DNA of 13,057 nt from positions 226,472 through 239,528 of the forward strand of contig NW_003155245.1 of the NCBI RefSeq assembly GCF_000003605.2. The letters run 5' to 3'. The notes under the pieces were generated by a model. That model was not told the origin of the DNA. It made no database searches and saw only the letters and a list, made by a program, of their open reading frames with translations. How positions within the stretch are numbered: the stretch's first letter is position 1; every line of letters starts with the position of its first letter. This DNA is from Saccoglossus kowalevskii. Its lineage: Eukaryota > Hemichordata > Enteropneusta > Harrimaniidae. Positions 8,101 to 13,057 of the stretch are shown in pieces. The position numbers were made by a program, and so were the translations under genes.

Positions 8101-9401
8101 CATATGCATATGCACATGTATTTGCTTCATGATCCAACTCAAGATGGCCGAATAGTGGCCGTTTTAGTGCTAAAAAATCAAAATCCGTGTCGGATCTCAG
8201 TAATACATGGACATATCTCAGTTAATCTTGGTACGACTTCTCATCATTGTTGACATAGACTATGATGTAGTGACATTTGTGGTCTTGTTACTTGCAAAAA
8301 CATGTAACATAAAGAGAAGTTGCATCAAAATAAGTTACCATACTTAAATAAATTATATTTCAGCTAATAGATATACTGATATAATGAAGCCAGGGATGGT
8401 ATTCACAATAGAACCAGTCATTGCTGACAGTAAGACATATCCAATGGTGCTGGAAGATGAATGGACAGTTGTGTCATCAGATAATGAAAGGTGAGAGATC
8501 ACATAATTGATTCAAAATTGTATTTTACATTACCAATGTTTTGGATGCTGTGTATGAATGTTTTGTCACTGTTGATGTGAGATATTCATATTGTGTTCTG
8601 TTAGGCCCTTTCGCCCAAAAAGTTTGTGCTAGGGAAAATGGTGTAGTTTTAATTTTTTGCTTCTATTATTTTTTTTAATTAAAATTATTTTTTCTACCAC
8701 AATTTGATGTATATTGAATGTATAATGTCTATTAAAAGTGATTTCAAATACATGCATTAAAAAAGAAACAATAAAACATTTCCCAATTAATTCACATGGT
8801 ATCCTTCACTGAAATATATTGTGAAAGGCAGAAGTTTCACACTGGTGTGTGTGTGTGAAACAAAATTTGTTTTAAGTCCATGTTCTGACTTGTGTATTGA
8901 TCTCTGTGTCTGTGTCAGTCCATATCAAGCAGTATTTCACACGTAGATTGAACACAATGGGACCTTAATGCACATCATTTTTTTATTGTGGTTTGAGATC
9001 AAAATTTTTTTGGGATTGGGTACTGTATTTTTTCTTCTCAATCACAGGGAATTATTTTGCAATGCAATTAAATGTGTTGTTTGTGAAACAACTCAGTTCC
9101 ATTTTCCTCATTGAAGATTAATTACGTTTGTCAGCCAGATATTTTTCCTGTCCAAAATTTAGTCCCAAAAATATTACTGCAATATTTTTTACCACACAGA
9201 CAGTTTCAGATATTTATTTTGTCACCTCTTGATTTTGTTTATTAGTAAATAGTTTGTTTGATATGTTATTTGAGTTTGATGCATATTAAGAGTTGCTTTC
9301 TAAATTTGATTTTGTTTAGATCAGCACAGTTTGAGCACACCATTTTAATCACAGAGACGGGTGTGGAAGTCCTTACAAAAGGAGAAAATGAAGACTGGTA
9401 A
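2151..9401 (+). CDS. METAP1D: Methionine aminopeptidase type 1D, mitochondrial (whole gene, 7 coding exons)
   Basis: The joined exons (2151-2172, 3811-4190, 4995-5186, 5913-6076, 7300-7397, 8364-8490, 9320-9401) give 1065 nt, encoding 354 residues and a stop. The product belongs to the M24A metallopeptidases, which remove the initiator methionine from new proteins; type 1D does this in mitochondria. Residues 1-52 hold Arg and Lys but no Asp or Glu, which fits a mitochondrial presequence. The zinc-finger N-terminus of cytosolic METAP1 is absent. Metal ligands are Asp196, Asp207, His270, Glu302 and Glu333, with catalytic His179 and His277. Spacings Asp-Asp 11, Asp-His 63 and Glu-Glu 31 equal those of E. 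coli MetAP (D97, D108, H171, E204, E235). Human METAP1D is about 335 residues. The start is chosen because both proteins begin MAAP, share a nearby VRR, and the frame continues across intron 1. Nothing is broken, so it is likely functional. Confidence 0.95.
2363..2520. repeat. Foldback element with perfect 26-bp arms
   Basis: Bases 2379-2404 and 2479-2504 are perfect reverse complements (26 of 26), separated by 74 bp. Outside them, after a 9-bp mismatched stretch on each side, a second pair AACACAT (2363-2369) and ATGTGTT (2514-2520) continues the symmetry. Inside the loop, CACAGT and ACTGTG form a further stem. The structure fits a small non-autonomous foldback or MITE-type element inserted in intron 1, and in RNA it would form a long hairpin. 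No clear target-site duplication was identified. Confidence 0.75.
2524..2923. repeat. Long imperfect inverted repeat (second foldback)
   Basis: The left arm 2524-2575 (AGAGGTACATTACTTGGGG...AAGATCCC) pairs with the right arm 2859-2923. The outer 28 bases have only two mismatches, then an indel, then further matching blocks (GGTGACAT, AAGATCCC). Weaker similarity seems to extend inward to about 2605 and 2835. It begins only three bases after the previous foldback ends, so the two may be parts of one compound element. Its loop includes an NRF1-like site near 2624. Confidence 0.6.
3304..3315. repeat. Left member of a 12-bp inverted pair flanking exon 2
   Basis: TTAAAGGGGAAC here is the exact reverse complement of GTTCCCCTTTAA at 4504-4515, so the pair brackets exon 2 from introns 1 and 2. 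Similarity just outside the 12 bp is weak. The two copies look like ends or fragments of a dispersed repeat rather than one intact element. Confidence 0.45.
3811..4190 (+). CDS. METAP1D: METAP1D exon 2: presequence and start of catalytic fold
   Basis: The exon is 380 nt: the last two bases of codon 8, then residues 9-134. It carries the rest of the basic mitochondrial presequence, then the [11 protein letters not shown] segment (residues 82-92) typical of the MetAP1/1D N-terminal arm, then the first catalytic helix (about residues 115-129, [15 protein letters not shown]). It ends at GTAAGG (4191) in phase 0. An in-frame ATG at 3840 (Met18) could act as a second start. The frame stays open upstream of it to the acceptor, so Met18 is probably internal. 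The last 28 bases of this exon and 30 bases of intron 2 recur inverted at 5738-5795. Confidence 0.95.
4191..4994 (+). other. METAP1D intron 2 (phase 0)
   Basis: This 804-bp intron runs from GTAAGG to a rather weak acceptor, ACTTATAG. The first 30 bases (4191-4220) belong to the 58-bp stretch duplicated inverted in intron 3. GTTCCCCTTTAA at 4504-4515 pairs with 3304-3315. Reading straight through the donor would add only about 25 codons before a stop at 4266, so an unspliced exon 2 product would be truncated. Confidence 0.85.
4995..5186 (+). CDS. METAP1D: METAP1D exon 3: catalytic His and first metal Asp
   Basis: The exon is 192 nt, residues 135-198, phase 0 at both ends. It encodes [13 protein letters not shown] (about residues 156-168), the substrate-side strand of type I MetAPs, then [13 protein letters not shown] with catalytic His179, then [10 protein letters not shown] with the first metal ligand, Asp196. 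The loop LNYNGFPKS lies between the vertebrate 1D form (GYGG) and the METAP1 form (NYYN). It ends at GTTAGT (5187). Confidence 0.97.
5273..5404. mobile_element. MITE-like element, short degenerate copy
   Basis: The left end TAGTGGAAATACTTT and right end AAAATAAAGTATTTTATAGTG are imperfect reverse complements. They match the ends of the better copies at 6877-7063 and 11136-11342. It is about 132 bp, shorter inside than the other copies, so probably an internally deleted relative. It carries no coding capacity. Confidence 0.5.
5714..5738. mobile_element. Solitary MITE end adjoining the captured exon 2 fragment
   Basis: TACTGTAAAATACTTTATTT followed by TCACT matches the terminal repeat of the local MITE family (compare the reverse complement of 11318-11342). 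Sequence similarity to the family stops at about 5738, exactly where the inverted exon 2 copy begins. No convincing opposite end was found before the exon 4 acceptor; an AACAGT near 5888 is only a weak candidate. Confidence 0.55.
5738..5795 (-). repeat. Perfect 58-bp inverted copy of the exon 2/intron 2 junction
   Basis: Read on the minus strand, this segment is identical base for base to 4163-4220: 28 bases of exon 2, the donor GTAAGG and 24 more intron bases. With one 1-bp gap the match extends to about 5799. Because intron sequence is included, the copy was made from genomic DNA, not from spliced mRNA. It lies about 1.5 kb downstream in the same pre-mRNA, in intron 3, and so can pair with the exon 2 donor. 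Perfect identity suggests a recent event; an assembly error cannot be excluded from sequence alone. Confidence 0.9.
5913..6076 (+). CDS. METAP1D: METAP1D exon 4: second metal Asp
   Basis: The exon is 164 nt, residues 199-252 plus two bases of codon 253. It opens with [13 protein letters not shown], where Asp207 is the second bridging metal ligand, 11 residues after Asp196 as in E. coli. The helical segment [16 protein letters not shown] and the loop to ITIA follow. It ends at a consensus donor, GTAAGT (6077), in phase 2. Confidence 0.97.
6341..6392. repeat. Hairpin with perfect 16-bp arms
   Basis: TTTCAGATTCCTACAA (6341-6356) and TTGTAGGAATCTGAAA (6377-6392) are exact reverse complements with a 20-base loop. 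This is a strong potential RNA or DNA hairpin in intron 4. It may be the core of a small palindromic element, with the inverted repeat at 6411-6521 next to it. Confidence 0.65.
6411..6521. repeat. 12-bp inverted repeat, 87-bp spacer
   Basis: GTGTTAACATTT (6411-6422) and AAATGTTAACAC (6510-6521) are exact reverse complements containing the palindrome GTTAAC. They could be terminal repeats of a roughly 110-bp element; no target duplication was identified. Confidence 0.45.
6877..7063. mobile_element. MITE-like element, 187-bp copy
   Basis: The left end TACTGTGAAAGAAATTATTT and right end AATAAAGTATTTAACAGTA are inverted relative to each other. The interior shares ordered blocks with the copy at 11136-11342: GAATTTATTTTC, TTTATTTTCACTG, ATATAGGAAAAAA and TATTCACTGGATTTTA. 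TA dinucleotides at both edges suggest TA target duplication, as in Tc1/mariner-type MITEs. It is non-coding; open frames across it are translations of the repeat. Confidence 0.65.
7300..7397 (+). CDS. METAP1D: METAP1D exon 5: active-site GHGIG motif
   Basis: The exon is 98 nt: the last base of codon 253, residues 254-285 and one base of codon 286. It encodes [14 protein letters not shown], with metal ligand His270 and substrate-contacting His277, seven residues apart as in the family. The donor is GTATGT (7398), phase 1. A longer open frame from 7283 to 7480 only reads from intron into intron through this exon. Confidence 0.97.
7536..7740. repeat. Diverged tandem repeat, about 155-bp period
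   Basis: The block starting AGGTACCT at 7536 (followed by CCTCTGTCAGATTTTT and TTGTTCACGATGAT) recurs at 7691 (AGGTACCT, CCTCTATCAGATTTGTTCA, TCATGAT). The offset is 155 bp, with roughly 75-80% identity over the recognisable 55 bp. Only about two units are visible and the second fades out after 7740. Confidence 0.5.
7895..8190. repeat. Diverged duplicate blocks with an ATGGCCG...TGGCC core
   Basis: CATACATATGCAT occurs at 7903-7915 and 8097-8109. Downstream of each comes ATGGCCGACTGGTGGCC (8002) or ATGGCCGAATAGTGGCC (8144). The different offsets (194 and 142 bp) show that one unit has an internal length change. The core is itself partly palindromic. The blocks look like two old copies of one dispersed or tandem repeat unit. 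Confidence 0.45.
8364..8490 (+). CDS. METAP1D: METAP1D exon 6: metal Glu302
   Basis: The exon is 127 nt: the last two bases of codon 286, residues 287-327 and two bases of codon 328. It encodes [13 protein letters not shown], with metal ligand Glu302, and [12 protein letters not shown]. Both are standard MetAP blocks around the metal site and the following strand. It ends at GTGAGA (8491), phase 2. Confidence 0.97.
8491..9319 (+). other. METAP1D intron 6 (phase 2)
   Basis: This 829-bp intron runs from GTGAGA to TTTTGTTTAG. It contains a GT microsatellite inside a hairpin (GTTTCACAC at 8834-8842 with GTGTGAAAC at 8853-8861) and an AATATT-type palindrome at 9167-9189. It is otherwise AT-rich, almost without CpG, and shows no exon-like sequence. 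Confidence 0.85.
9320..9401 (+). CDS. METAP1D: METAP1D exon 7: last metal Glu and stop
   Basis: The exon gives the last base of codon 328, residues 329-354 and the TAA stop at 9399-9401. It encodes [12 protein letters not shown], in which Glu333 is the final metal ligand, followed by the usual closing strand (GVEVLTKG) and a short acidic tail, ENEDW. The protein ends within a few residues of where family members normally end, so the C-terminus is complete. Confidence 0.97.
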
Positions 9402-10260
9402 TATCGTCTTGTAAATCAAAGTAGTAATGAAATGAAATGCAGTGTTCATAGCCATACAGAAGTGCAATGCCACTCACAGAGCTCTGTATCACCATGGAAA
9501 CATATTCAGTAGATTGAGAGAGTCGTGTTGCATTGCTTATTAGGCTCGTTTACTATGATCAAGTGGATTGATATTTTTGACAGGCAGGTTAACCTTTTCA
9601 CCACTGGTCTTTTCATCACAATTGAACAAAATAGTCCTGTTTATAGTCTGCACTTTCCTTCAGAAGATTAGGACAAAAATATTGTTTGAGTAAAAACGGA
9701 AAATTAAATCGTCTATTGGCTCCAAAATTAGGGTTCGTTTCTAGAAATATTGAAGAATATTAGAAAAAAGTGCATAATAATTTGGTCAAGAAAGGCTGGC
9801 TGTGAAAAGGTTAAAATAGTGACAATGTTTTTCACATAAGTTAGATGTGATTCAAATAGCATATGAATTTCATCATTCTAGAACATATGCAGTGTTTGTA
9901 TATGCAATGTTTTCTGATAAAATTACATAATAACATATATTGTTTTAAATAACATCTTCATATTTGCAAATGTTTAAAACAGTTTATAATTTATAAGTTT
10001 TTGTATGGTAAATTGGAAGAATAAATTATATTAGCATGACAATGTCTATAGGTCACATGACTGATGGTACTGTCATGTACATGACTTGAATTAATGAAAT
10101 TGGTATAAAAATATATCAACTGTCAAGGTCATGTTTATTTGTACTTAGCATGTAGCTCCTAGTATGACTACCCATGTGCGTCATTTTGGTTCAGCATTAT
10201 ATGGATTACAAAACTCCCAAAACATAAAATAAAGAAATAAATCTGGTTTAAAAAAATCTG
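9402..10260 (+). other. METAP1D: METAP1D 3' untranslated region (end uncertain)
   Basis: No coding signal follows the stop. Candidate poly(A) signals AATAAA on the + strand lie at 10020-10025, 10228-10233 and 10236-10241, with more at 10613-10622. A T-rich stretch near 10260-10275 follows the tandem pair, making about 10245-10265 the most likely cleavage zone, but this is a guess. The region contains a 13-bp inverted repeat (9589-9814) and a 14-bp palindrome, GTCATGTACATGAC, at 10072-10085. The stretch from 10261 to 10735 is AT-rich with nothing recognised. Confidence 0.55.
9589..9814. repeat. 13-bp inverted repeat in the 3'UTR
   Basis: TTAACCTTTTCAC (9589-9601) and GTGAAAAGGTTAA (9802-9814) are exact reverse complements about 200 bp apart. 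Partial similarity runs further inward (CTGGTCTTTTC-type against the reverse complement of GAAAGGCTGG). This could be the ends of a small inserted element in the 3'UTR, or a base for mRNA folding. Confidence 0.45.
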
Positions 10261-10735
10261 TTTTTCTATGTTACGACTAGTAATTCACAGATAAATAACG
10301 TTGACGAAGTCTTGCAAAATAACCTGCATGTGTATGAATTGGATTTACACAATACAAAGTTTCCCTTTTTTTTTTTAAATTGATTGTTAAAATTAAGCTC
10401 TTTCTAAGGACCATCAAGCCTATAACAAGATTACTGCTCAGTGAATATTTCTGAATGATTGCGAGTTGTTTTCTTCTTCAATTTCATGGAATTTGTTTGT
10501 TGACTTATATATGATGTGTAAATGGTGTTTTTTAATGATAACCTGAGTTGATATGCCATATATACATATACCCATATATTCTGTACAATAATGATTAGGT
10601 CTCCCAAATGCAAATAAATAAATACCCAAAATAATTGATAAGTGTACACAATGTCAGTCTGGTTCATACCTTGAAGAAGATGTGCGTTTCAAAAAAAAAT
10701 AGATAAACTTTGTGACAAATTTGTTGGTTATTTAT

Positions 10736-10911
10736 TTATTTCATGATAATATATACATACTGGTCCACGTCATCTGAATCCCACAGTTTTGCAAATGCAA
10801 AAGAAACACACTTTTTCCATGAAGCAATGTAAATTTCTACCAGGGGATCATAGTTGCATTTGCGCTCAGCTTCTTTAGTATTGGCTATAAGGTTAAAAAC
10901 TTTAGCCCATG
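10736..10911 (-). CDS. Candidate last coding exon of a convergent gene (unidentified)
   Basis: On the minus strand an acceptor-like tract TTGTTTTCTTAG (AG at 10913-10912) precedes 57 open codons ending in TAA at 10738-10736. The deduced peptide begins WAKVFNLIANTKEAERK, continues with a Trp/Lys/Phe-rich middle and ends DSDDVDQYVYIIMK. An AATAAATAAATAA run overlaps the stop and could serve as the poly(A) signal. Acceptor, open frame and signal together look like a terminal exon in tail-to-tail arrangement with METAP1D. I do not recognise the protein, and frames of this length occur by chance in this DNA, so the call is weak. No upstream exon was identified in the window. Confidence 0.22.
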
Positions 10912-11135
10912 CTAAGAAAACAAGTGCAAGGCCTGAGTATGGCCTCAGAAAACAAAACTTAAATGTTTATAAGACTCGGGTCCAACCCTTTAACATGGCT
11001 AAACAAAGTGTGTGTAGCTTGGGCTAAGTGCACACTGGAATGGAACATGGCAACAATATTCCATTGTATTTTGTATGAAAGACTATTTGTTGGATTTGCA
11101 AAGAGGTTTTACTTTTAATACATGCAGAAGTAAAA

Positions 11136-11342
11136 TACTGTGGAATACTTTAATTTTGCTGGAATTAATTTTCAATTTCCCCGGAAAAGGGTTTTTGGGC
11201 GTTTTGTATGGAATTTATTTTCACTGGTTTTTGATGAGTTTAATGTGAAATATATAGGAAAAAAAGTATATTCACTGGATTTTATCCCTTCAGCGAAAAT
11301 AGCGAAAATAAATTATAAGCGAAAATAAAGTATTCTACAGTA
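11136..11342. mobile_element. MITE-like element, 207-bp best-preserved copy
   Basis: The left end TACTGTGGAATACTTTAATT and the right end, read in reverse as TACTGTAGAATACTTTATTT, continue into about 40 bp of inverted similarity (through AATTAATTTTC and AATTTATTTTC). The interior shares ordered blocks with 6877-7063. TA at both edges fits a TA target duplication. There is no transposase; it would be mobilised in trans. Two short GCGAAAATA units lie near the right end. Confidence 0.7.
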
Positions 11343-11878
11343 TGTCAAGTGGATGAGATGTGCACAATTCATATTAAGTACTGCACTGTATGTTATTTTT
11401 CTGAGCAAAAAGTTCAATAAAAAAAATCATAGTCTATCATAGAGTTAGACCCTTCGCTGGATTTTATTTGGAAATTGAATAAAATACATACAACTAAGGC
11501 TTAGAAATTATTTGGTCACACAGAACTTTGGAAATTCCTATGTCGTTGCTTTGTCCACGCTTGATAACAAAATATGCTCTTAAAGGTTTATACTGCCCTC
11601 AGTGTTCATACCAAAATTCTCTTGTTTTTTTTTTTTTTTTTTTTTTTGACATCTGGTAATAGCATCGCGTGTTCATGTTCAAATGAGGACTGTTTACTAT
11701 TCTCGTATGTATTATGCTGCAAAAAGTAGTTTCAAATTTGTTTTAAACTCATCTGCAACTGTTGCCTATCAGCCTGGATATATATTTGTGATTTACCCTC
11801 TGAATTTCTGGGCGTATAATTATCAATTGTGAGAACAGTTTGCTCTCATTTTCATTGATTTTGAAGAAGTGAAGCAGC
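11343..11878. other. Intergenic stretch, nothing coding
   Basis: AT-rich and CpG-poor. It contains a run of 23 T at 11625-11647. No exon or RNA gene was recognised. Confidence 0.6.
11625..11647 (+). repeat. T23 homopolymer
   Basis: An uninterrupted run of 23 T. On the minus strand it would be an A-run such as a retroposed 3' tail. The flanking sequence shows no retroelement, so it may be simple slippage. Confidence 0.8.
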
Positions 11879-11893
11879 TGACGTCAAAGGTCA
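11879..11893. promoter_or_regulatory. Overlapping CRE and DR1 nuclear-receptor-type site
   Basis: TGACGTCA (11879-11886) is a perfect CRE. Overlapping it, ACGTCA-A-AGGTCA (11881-11893) is a direct repeat of the nuclear-receptor half site with one spacer base (DR1, one mismatch). AAAATGG follows directly. The cluster marks the left edge of the second CpG-rich region and could belong to the promoter or enhancer of a neighbouring gene. Binding is inferred from motif only. Confidence 0.3.
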
Positions 11894-12124
11894 AAATGGT
11901 TTTGGTTGTCAACACAACACAATGCACGATTTACTCATGAATGTGGTTTTGATAATAGTTTAAACTTATTAATCGGGTTTGAAATGGGCATTTATTTATG
12001 TAAATGTTTGTAAAGCGCATGCACGGGAATTGAGTCCCAAGCGACGATAACAACGCACACTAAAAACGCAAAGGCTAATGAGTAGAGGTTTGCTTATAAA
12101 CAACGACAGGCGGTGACCGTCTGC

Positions 12125-12137
12125 CGCATGCGCAGGT
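12125..12137. promoter_or_regulatory. NRF1-type site, exact reverse complement of the upstream one
   Basis: CGCATGCGCAGGT here is the exact reverse complement of ACCTGCGCATGCG at 1518-1530. It lies in CpG-rich DNA (roughly 12000-12480), consistent with an unmethylated promoter of the next gene to the right or of a minus-strand gene. No start codon with a convincing exon was found beside it. Confidence 0.35.
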
Positions 12138-13057
12138 GACGATTTCTCCCGTTTTAAAGTATCTCAAGCAAAAACATTCATATTTGTTTTCCTTGGGTGA
12201 TTTTCTGACCTGGTTTCACGATGTCATAGACCGATTTGTTTGGTAATAGGATATGCTAATGAAAACAATACAACCTTAGTGCATATACTGGCATATTTCT
12301 GATAACAAATTGATTGATATACTGGTCTATATATAAATGTTTAATGCACAGCGTTATGCACGATTATTAGCATTACTTGTTTATCCATATTTGCATACTC
12401 TCGCGATAGTTCAGTTTCCACGCCACGCGTTTTTAAATTTGCTGTATCAGACGCGTGTATTAAGTATTAAGCCTGTGCTTAAATGTGAATGGTAGAGGCG
12501 AGTCTATGGTCAAAATACGACGTATTTCAATAAATTGTGCTTCTAATATAGTAAATACGGTATACCTTATTTGTACTTCATGCCTCAAATACTCTTTGAA
12601 CCGGCTATAAAATTAATTGTAATTTAATTATGAAGACATTTATGAACTAAAACTGGCATGGAGTTGGTTTGTCTGGCCTATTGGCAATGGACAAGGTGGG
12701 ATAATAGAAAATGTTAATTGTAAATGACATGGTAATATGACGACACTCATGGAAACCTAACAGTGTATCCCTGACAAAAAAAACCTCAATGTAATTTCCA
12801 CTGCTATAAAGTTTACGATGTTCCATAACACGCGGATTGGTAGCATTGCAGTGAACCATAATTGTTATAGGAACAAAAGACTAATCGGTAACATACTGTC
12901 ACTTCGCCGCAGCCTGCTCGAATGGAAAAAACAGTAAAATGGTATTCATGATGACTGCAATGAATACAATATATATTGTTTTCATCACAGCATATTGGAC
13001 TAGCTTAAAGGATTATATTTTCAATGGCAGACAATATTCACTTAAAACAGGCAGCAA
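12138..13057. other. Right-hand intergenic stretch, no recognised gene
   Basis: The first part (to about 12480) is relatively CpG-rich and may be part of a promoter region; the rest is AT-rich. A minus-strand open frame of 70 codons (12859-12647) has no recognisable motif and no splice context I can support. Nothing else was identified. Confidence 0.5.

Larger units (their letters stand above)
7398..8363 (+). other. METAP1D intron 5 (phase 1), rich in diverged tandem repeats
   Basis: This 966-bp intron runs from GTATGT to TATATTTCAG. It contains two sets of diverged direct repeats (7536-7740 and 7895-8190), two exact 13-bp units GCATGGGTTGATT (7855-7880) and two 9-bp units TCTCTGACA (about 8052-8069). 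No coding exon was recognised. Confidence 0.85.

Noticed and set aside
2151-9401. Cytosolic METAP1 or METAP2 identity
   Set aside because: There is no N-terminal zinc finger (METAP1) and no type II insert or poly-Lys/acidic region (METAP2). A basic presequence and MAAP...VRR start fit type 1D.
11625-11647. Poly(A) tail of a minus-strand retroposon
   Set aside because: No retroelement sequence or target duplication could be recognised beside the T run.

Overview
The window looks like nuclear DNA of an animal, most likely an invertebrate. It is AT-rich, with no dense bacterial-type coding, and the one certain gene is split by six GT-AG introns. That gene runs 2151-9401 on the + strand. It encodes a mitochondrial type 1D methionine aminopeptidase (METAP1D) in seven coding exons that join into a 354-residue protein with every catalytic residue in place. 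The species cannot be fixed from the sequence.

Layout: 1-2150 is CpG-rich upstream DNA with no recognised coding sequence. It holds a CRE palindrome beside a possible minus-strand first exon (201-257) and an inverted pair of NRF1-type sites (1518-1557). Exon 1 (2151-2172) carries only seven codons plus one base, and a YY1-type element overlaps its start codon. Intron 1 holds two large foldback repeats (2363-2520 and 2524-2923). Exon 2 (3811-4190) carries most of the mitochondrial presequence and the start of the catalytic fold; exons 3-7 carry the rest. The 3'UTR starts at 9402 and probably ends near 10.0-10.3 kb. A possible last exon of a convergent minus-strand gene lies at 10736-10911 (weak). 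CpG-rich DNA with CRE/DR1 and NRF1-type sites returns at about 11.88-12.5 kb.

At least three copies of one short terminal-inverted-repeat element (MITE-like, probable TA target site) lie at 5273-5404, 6877-7063 and 11136-11342, with a solitary end at 5714-5738. Directly next to that solitary end is the most unusual feature here: a perfect 58-bp inverted copy (5738-5795) of the exon 2/intron 2 junction (4163-4220), splice donor included. The METAP1D pre-mRNA therefore carries, in intron 3, a perfect antisense match to its own exon 2 donor.

CpG density is high upstream, very low across most of the gene body and high again on the right, as expected for mosaic gene-body methylation. No tRNA, rRNA, CRISPR array or viral gene was seen.
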